Source of the DNA: Flagellimonas profundi
GTDB lineage: Bacteria > Bacteroidota > Bacteroidia > Flavobacteriales > Flavobacteriaceae
Assembly (NCBI RefSeq): GCF_017313275.1
Contig: NZ_JAFLNM010000001.1
Span: 248,001-312,000 of the forward strand
Direction: 5' to 3'
DNA length: 64,000 nucleotides
Positions 60,804 through 64,000 of this stretch are shown here, one piece after another (the stretch's first letter is position 1; each line of letters starts with the position of its first letter). A program made the position numbers and the translations under genes. Below the pieces are notes generated by a model. The model was not told the DNA's origin. It did not search any database and worked only from the letters and a program-made list of their open reading frames with translations.

Positions 60804-61235
60804 ATGCTTTCCAATTCTTCCAAATATGCCATTAAAGGAGTGCTTTATTTAGCGTTGAACTCCAATGCCCACCATAAGGTCTTGGTAAGGGATATTTTTG
60901 AGATTGTTCATGTTCCAGAGGCTTATTTGGCCAAACTGTTACAAGAATTGTCTCGTCACAATATCATATCATCTACTAGAGGGCCAGGGGGAGGATTCTA
61001 TTTGAGTGAGAAAGACCGAAAACATACTTTGATGGATATTGTAAAGGTCATTGATGGTGAAAAAAGAGTGAATTCCTGTGTCATGGGCATTCGTAAATGC
61101 GACATGAACAATCCCTGTGTACTGCATAAACTTGTAGGGGCAAATAAAACCAAATTCATACAAGTTCTTGAAAGAACAACTATATTGGATCTGATAGAGG
61201 GGAAAGGGGATGTTGAAGAATACTTTCCAATTTAA
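60804..61235 (+). CDS. Rrf2-family regulator 3, divergent from the nos operon
   Basis: 143 residues from MLSNSSKYAIKGVLYLAL (60804); the in-frame ATG at 60744 would place the start inside the shared promoter. Winged helix, RGPGGGFYL wing, and C-x6-C-x5-C (CVMGIRKCDMNNPC) for an Fe-S cluster. Divergent placement suggests it governs the nos operon. Closest by eye to Rrf2-1 of this window. Confidence 0.87.
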   Translation: MLSNSSKYAIKGVLYLALNSNAHHKVLVRDIFEIVHVPEAYLAKLLQELSRHNIISSTRGPGGGFYLSEKDRKHTLMDIVKVIDGEKRVNSCVMGIRKCDMNNPCVLHKLVGANKTKFIQVLERTTILDLIEGKGDVEEYFPI

Positions 61236-61548
61236 TTATAGGTTTGATTGTCCCGAATAATTAGTTGGGCATAATGTTGTTTTTTATTTTGGTAATCAAG
61301 TAAAATAAATATTATAACCATTTACTTGTAATTCACTAGTTTTATAATTGAAAGTCCAAAACTCACACGGGGATGTCCTATAGGGTGTCCTATTTTTATC
61401 AAAACCACAGACCTCCCGTCAATATTGGGATTCAGTGGTTAGGTTCTAATCGGGTCAGTATGTTTGAAAGCTGTCTTTCCATTGTAATCGTTATTATTTC
61501 CTGGTTTGGACGGACAAATCCCAGAGGTGTCAACAAATCTGATTTGCG
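61236..61548. other. Intergenic region mostly occupied by the dispersed repeat
   Basis: It holds the fullest copy of the repeat (listed separately) and no gene that I can support. Confidence 0.5.
61345..61460 (+). repeat. Dispersed repeat, fullest copy (D)
   Basis: It runs from ATAATTGAAAGTCCAAAAC through GGATGTCCTATAGGGTGTCC and TATTTTTATCAAAACCAC to GGTTCTAATCGGGTCAGTA. Other copies or halves are at 2789-2876, 4160-4178, 34815-34855 and 35042-35122. No long open frame and no terminal inverted repeat are apparent, so it is not a recognised IS. Confidence 0.65.
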
Positions 61549-62036
61549 TTATAGCTTATGAAGTATGGAAGCCTCTTCTTCTAAAAGTGGCCCAATAACG
61601 TCTACCTTTCTTCCTCCATTTGCCAATACATCCCTAACAGGAAGTTCAAAAACCCAATTGGGGTCATTTCTACCTACAATTTGGTAATATGTTTTTTTGC
61701 TCAATCCATAGACAATTCTACCTATGCCGCTCCAGTAAATGGCAGATGTGCACATGGGACAAGGCTCATCACTGGTATAGATCGTACAATTGTTCAAAAT
61801 GCAATGATCATATTTTTTGCTTGCTGCCCTGATCAAATTAATTTCAGCATGGGCCAAACAATCTATATCGGTGGTAATGGTGTTTTTACCTTTTAAGAGT
61901 ACTTGACCATTCCCGGAGACCAGAATACAGCCAAAAGGTAAATTACCTTTCTTTTTGAAACACGAGCGGTTTCAATTGCCATTTTGACAAATTTTTTATG
62001 TGTCTCCATAGGTTGACTTTGTTTTTGGTCTGTCAT
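61549..62036 (-). pseudogene. Nucleoside/guanine deaminase, interrupted by a single-base frameshift
   Basis: The ATG at 62036 opens a deaminase N-terminus (THKKFVKMAIETARVSK). The frame is then lost at the AAAGG near 61948-61950. In the next frame the protein continues KGNLPFGCILVSGNGQVLL, CLAHAEINLIRAASKK (Zn-binding His and proton-shuttle Glu), DEPCPMCTSAIYWSG (Zn cysteines) and runs to 61549. One added A restores about 162 residues, the normal length. It is a CDA-fold purine-type deaminase. The same kind of A-run deletion affects the haemoglobin gene, so sequencing error is a real possibility. Confidence 0.85.
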
Positions 62037-62149
62037 CTTTTTTTTACTGGGGTTTTAATACGGCCTTTATGGATTTAATATCCAGTTATGTGTCTTGCCT
62101 TGTTCAGATTTTTCAAGATGTCAAGGAAGCCTATCGGCAACCATGTTCA

Positions 62150-63316
62150 TCAGCTTTTCAGTTCCGATAATTTCATCAAGGCATGTTCGTTCTTTGGATT
62201 CAGTTCAAGGGATTTTTCATAGTTGTCGATGGCCTTTTTCTTATCTCCAAGAGCTTCATAGGCTTCGCCCAGACTATCAAAAGCATTAAATGAGTTGGGG
62301 AAATTCTCCGTATTCAGGATAAAGTATGACAAGGCCGTGGGTTTATCATGACTATTCCGACTTCGAAGCAAGCTATAACCAATTCGATTGACCAGTTGTT
62401 CCGGTGGCCTAAAGTTCCAAGAAAGTCGTCTGGAAATCGACTGAAAATGCTGAATCAATTGTTCCTTGCTCTTCACCTCCCGATAAGATATTCCATAACC
62501 TTCGAATATGTTGGAGATGCCATTGTAAAAAGCTATTGGTGGCACGGAAGCATGGTTTTCATTTTCAAAATATTCCATTTTGGCAGGAAAGACACCTTCA
62601 CATTTGCTATTAAGCCCTTCAAATAATCTTACATGACGATCACGGTTTCTGATATTTCTCTTTCCCCAGTTCGCTGTGGCCAGATAAAAGTACCTTTTAA
62701 AAGATCGATCGGTAACAGCTTCCAACTTTTTATCCATGGTTTCCGCATCCCATGTGCCAAAACTGGGATCCACTGCAATAAAAGCGCTAAAAAGGGATTT
62801 TTCCTTCATATAGGCATGGGTGGTCAATAAAGCACTTAAGGAATGTCCAAAAAGAATTCGGTAAGGGGCGGTTCTATAATGGCTGTCCAATTCAGGAATC
62901 AGTTCGTCTTCCAAAAAGCTCAGAAATTTTTTACCTCCCCCTGAATTGTTCTCTCTTACAGTAATGACTTTATCGGGGGTATAGTCCCTTCTACGATCTA
63001 CATTCGTGATACCTACCACGATCATTTCCGGAATTTTCCAACTTCGGTACGCATCCGAACTCAGATAATTTACAACCCCAGTTATACTTTTAAAATGTAT
63101 GTTCCCATCGAGAACCATGAGTACTGGATAGCGTTTGTGGGATGATTGGTCATCATTGTAAGAATCTGGCAGGCTGATCCAATACCCTCTGTCCTCATTC
63201 AAGATATTGGAGTGGAGCATATGTTTTGTACCCAACATAATGGATTCGGTATCCTGGGACTTGATCTGGCCAATGCCCATGCATAAAAAAAGTAATACAA
63301 TAAGGTTTTTGTTCAT
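62150..63316 (-). CDS. Secreted esterase (EstD/Fes-like alpha/beta hydrolase) with C-terminal TPRs
   Basis: A 388-residue protein: signal peptide (about 1-20, ending GQIKSQ), a putative-esterase domain (about 25-280) with YPVLMVLDGNIHF, VVGITNVDRRRDYTP and nucleophile elbow FGHSLSALLT, catalytic acid and His likely in the DPSF region and NENHASVP. C-terminal tetratricopeptide units follow (AFDSLGEAYEALGDKKKAIDNYEKSLELNP). Such proteins hydrolyse small esters, sometimes siderophore-like. Substrate unknown. Confidence 0.87.
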   Translation of the reverse strand: MNKNLIVLLFLCMGIGQIKSQDTESIMLGTKHMLHSNILNEDRGYWISLPDSYNDDQSSHKRYPVLMVLDGNIHFKSITGVVNYLSSDAYRSWKIPEMIVVGITNVDRRRDYTPDKVITVRENNSGGGKKFLSFLEDELIPELDSHYRTAPYRILFGHSLSALLTTHAYMKEKSLFSAFIAVDPSFGTWDAETMDKKLEAVTDRSFKRYFYLATANWGKRNIRNRDRHVRLFEGLNSKCEGVFPAKMEYFENENHASVPPIAFYNGISNIFEGYGISYREVKSKEQLIQHFQSISRRLSWNFRPPEQLVNRIGYSLLRSRNSHDKPTALSYFILNTENFPNSFNAFDSLGEAYEALGDKKKAIDNYEKSLELNPKNEHALMKLSELKS

Positions 63317-63375
63317 TTGTTGATTTTTTAAAATCGGTATGGACCGTTGTTTTGCTCTTTGTTTTTTGAAAGACG

Positions 63376-64000
63376 TTATTGCTGCAAACGATACATCAGT
63401 TTGACATACCGTTCAATCTCAGTTTCAAAATCTTGATAAAGGGCTTTGTATTTTGGCGCCAGATCAGCCTTGACACGCAATAATGTTTGATTGGATTTCA
63501 TACCATTTTTATGGTCCGTAGAAACCTGCTTCCAAACAGTCGATAATAATTCCGTATCCCTGATTATTGCCTTTGCAGTCGTTGCTTTACCGTGTCCCGC
63601 TAAGACTATACTTGGGCTTAGATTTGCAATTTTATGAAGTGTATCAATCAAGTTTGGAACATTGCCGTGATCGGTAATCATGGGCATCCAATCGGAACTC
63701 ACTACATCTCCCCCGAATATAATTTTTTGTTCAGGCAACCAGATTAAAATATCCCCGGGTGAATGCGCCCCATTACTGAAAATAAATTCAACATCCACCC
63801 CTCCGAAATTACGTTTTTGTCCTTGATTTAATAATAGGTGGGGATACTTGAGTTGCGTGGTCCCGATTGTGCCATTGGTTACCTTGGCATAAAACTCAAC
63901 ATCCTCTTGACCATATTTTCTCATGGTTGCAACAGCTTGTTCACTTGCAATGATTTCAACTACGGTATCGGCAAATGCCGCATTGCCCAACCAATGATCT
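63376..64000 (-). CDS. MBL-fold metallo-hydrolase, 5' truncated by the window end
   Basis: The reading frame runs off the right edge: the last visible codons give DHWLGNAAFADTV, so the HxHxDHW motif lies at the boundary. The visible part has the later metal ligands: GAHSPGDI (His), IFGGDVVSSDW (Asp) and VLAGHGK (His), then a helical C-terminus. Likely a lactamase-fold hydrolase of the periplasmic/secreted type next to the esterase. The substrate cannot be told. Confidence 0.82.
   Translation of the reverse strand, partial: DHWLGNAAFADTVVEIIASEQAVATMRKYGQEDVEFYAKVTNGTIGTTQLKYPHLLLNQGQKRNFGGVDVEFIFSNGAHSPGDILIWLPEQKIIFGGDVVSSDWMPMITDHGNVPNLIDTLHKIANLSPSIVLAGHGKATTAKAIIRDTELLSTVWKQVSTDHKNGMKSNQTLLRVKADLAPKYKALYQDFETEIERYVKLMYRLQQ

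Noticed and set aside
2789-61460. Dispersed repeats considered as a CRISPR array or as an IS element.
   Set aside because: Copies are far apart, unequal in length and without regular spacers; no transposase, terminal inverted repeats or target duplications were seen.

Overview
The window looks like a chromosome segment of a marine flavobacterium (Bacteroidota, Flavobacteriaceae). Supporting signs are AT-rich intergenic DNA, A-rich leaders instead of strong Shine-Dalgarno sites, Bacteroidota-type promoter elements (TTTG and TAnnTTTG), many lipoproteins, a TonB receptor with a carboxypeptidase-like N-terminal domain, and families typical of that group (DUF4856, Bacteroidota-type imelysin, MerTP fusion, KtrA/TrkH, Sec-type clade II NosZ). 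No rRNA, tRNA or CRISPR array was seen. The genus cannot be named from this alone.

Layout. 1-2.7 kb: end of an exo-rhamnogalacturonan-lyase-like gene and an SLC13 carboxylate transporter. 3-4.1 kb: a Fic protein behind repeated GTAAA/TTTAC elements. 4.4-10.7 kb: an iron-uptake type operon (DUF4856 lipoprotein, imelysin, HTTM membrane protein, TonB receptor) behind a recognisable promoter. 10.7-11.6 kb: a relic with a decayed integrase. 11.6-12.8 kb: an ArsR-MerTP-GDCCVxC metal operon with no mercuric reductase. 13.1-17.7 kb: KdpDE-like two-component genes upstream of TrkH/KtrA, with one shared 15-bp element before both transcription units. 17.9 kb: TerC.

19.4-32.2 kb is a complete hexuronate catabolic locus. 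A NUDIX-type regulator diverges from uxuB-like SDR, uxuA, a DctPQM TRAP transporter, a two-domain DUF1080 lipoprotein, two secreted-type Gfo/Idh proteins, uxaC, kdgK and kdgA. These cover glucuronate to pyruvate plus glyceraldehyde-3-phosphate. 32.2-35.4 kb holds a PAS kinase/receiver pair, a truncated resolvase and copies of a dispersed repeat.

35.4-61.2 kb is an anaerobic/NO-respiration island. It carries tryptophan dioxygenase, a frameshifted group III truncated haemoglobin, folate cyclo-ligase, quinol-type NO reductase, QueD, NadA/NadB, class III ribonucleotide reductase with activase, a large uncharacterised TIM-barrel-like protein, haemerythrin, RIC/ScdA, three Rrf2 regulators with Fe-S type cysteines, and a full clade II nos cluster (cytochrome c, fasciclin, NosZ, membrane protein, NosL, cupin, NosDFY, and a haem-copper-oxidase-like membrane protein). 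No nitrate or nitrite reductase is present, so the window supports NO to N2O to N2 only. GGAYAA/TTRTCC palindromes lie before several of these genes and may be operators for the Rrf2 proteins.

61.5-64 kb: a frameshifted nucleoside deaminase, an esterase with TPRs, and a partial MBL-fold hydrolase. Two genes carry single-base deletions in A-runs, so sequencing error should be considered before biology.
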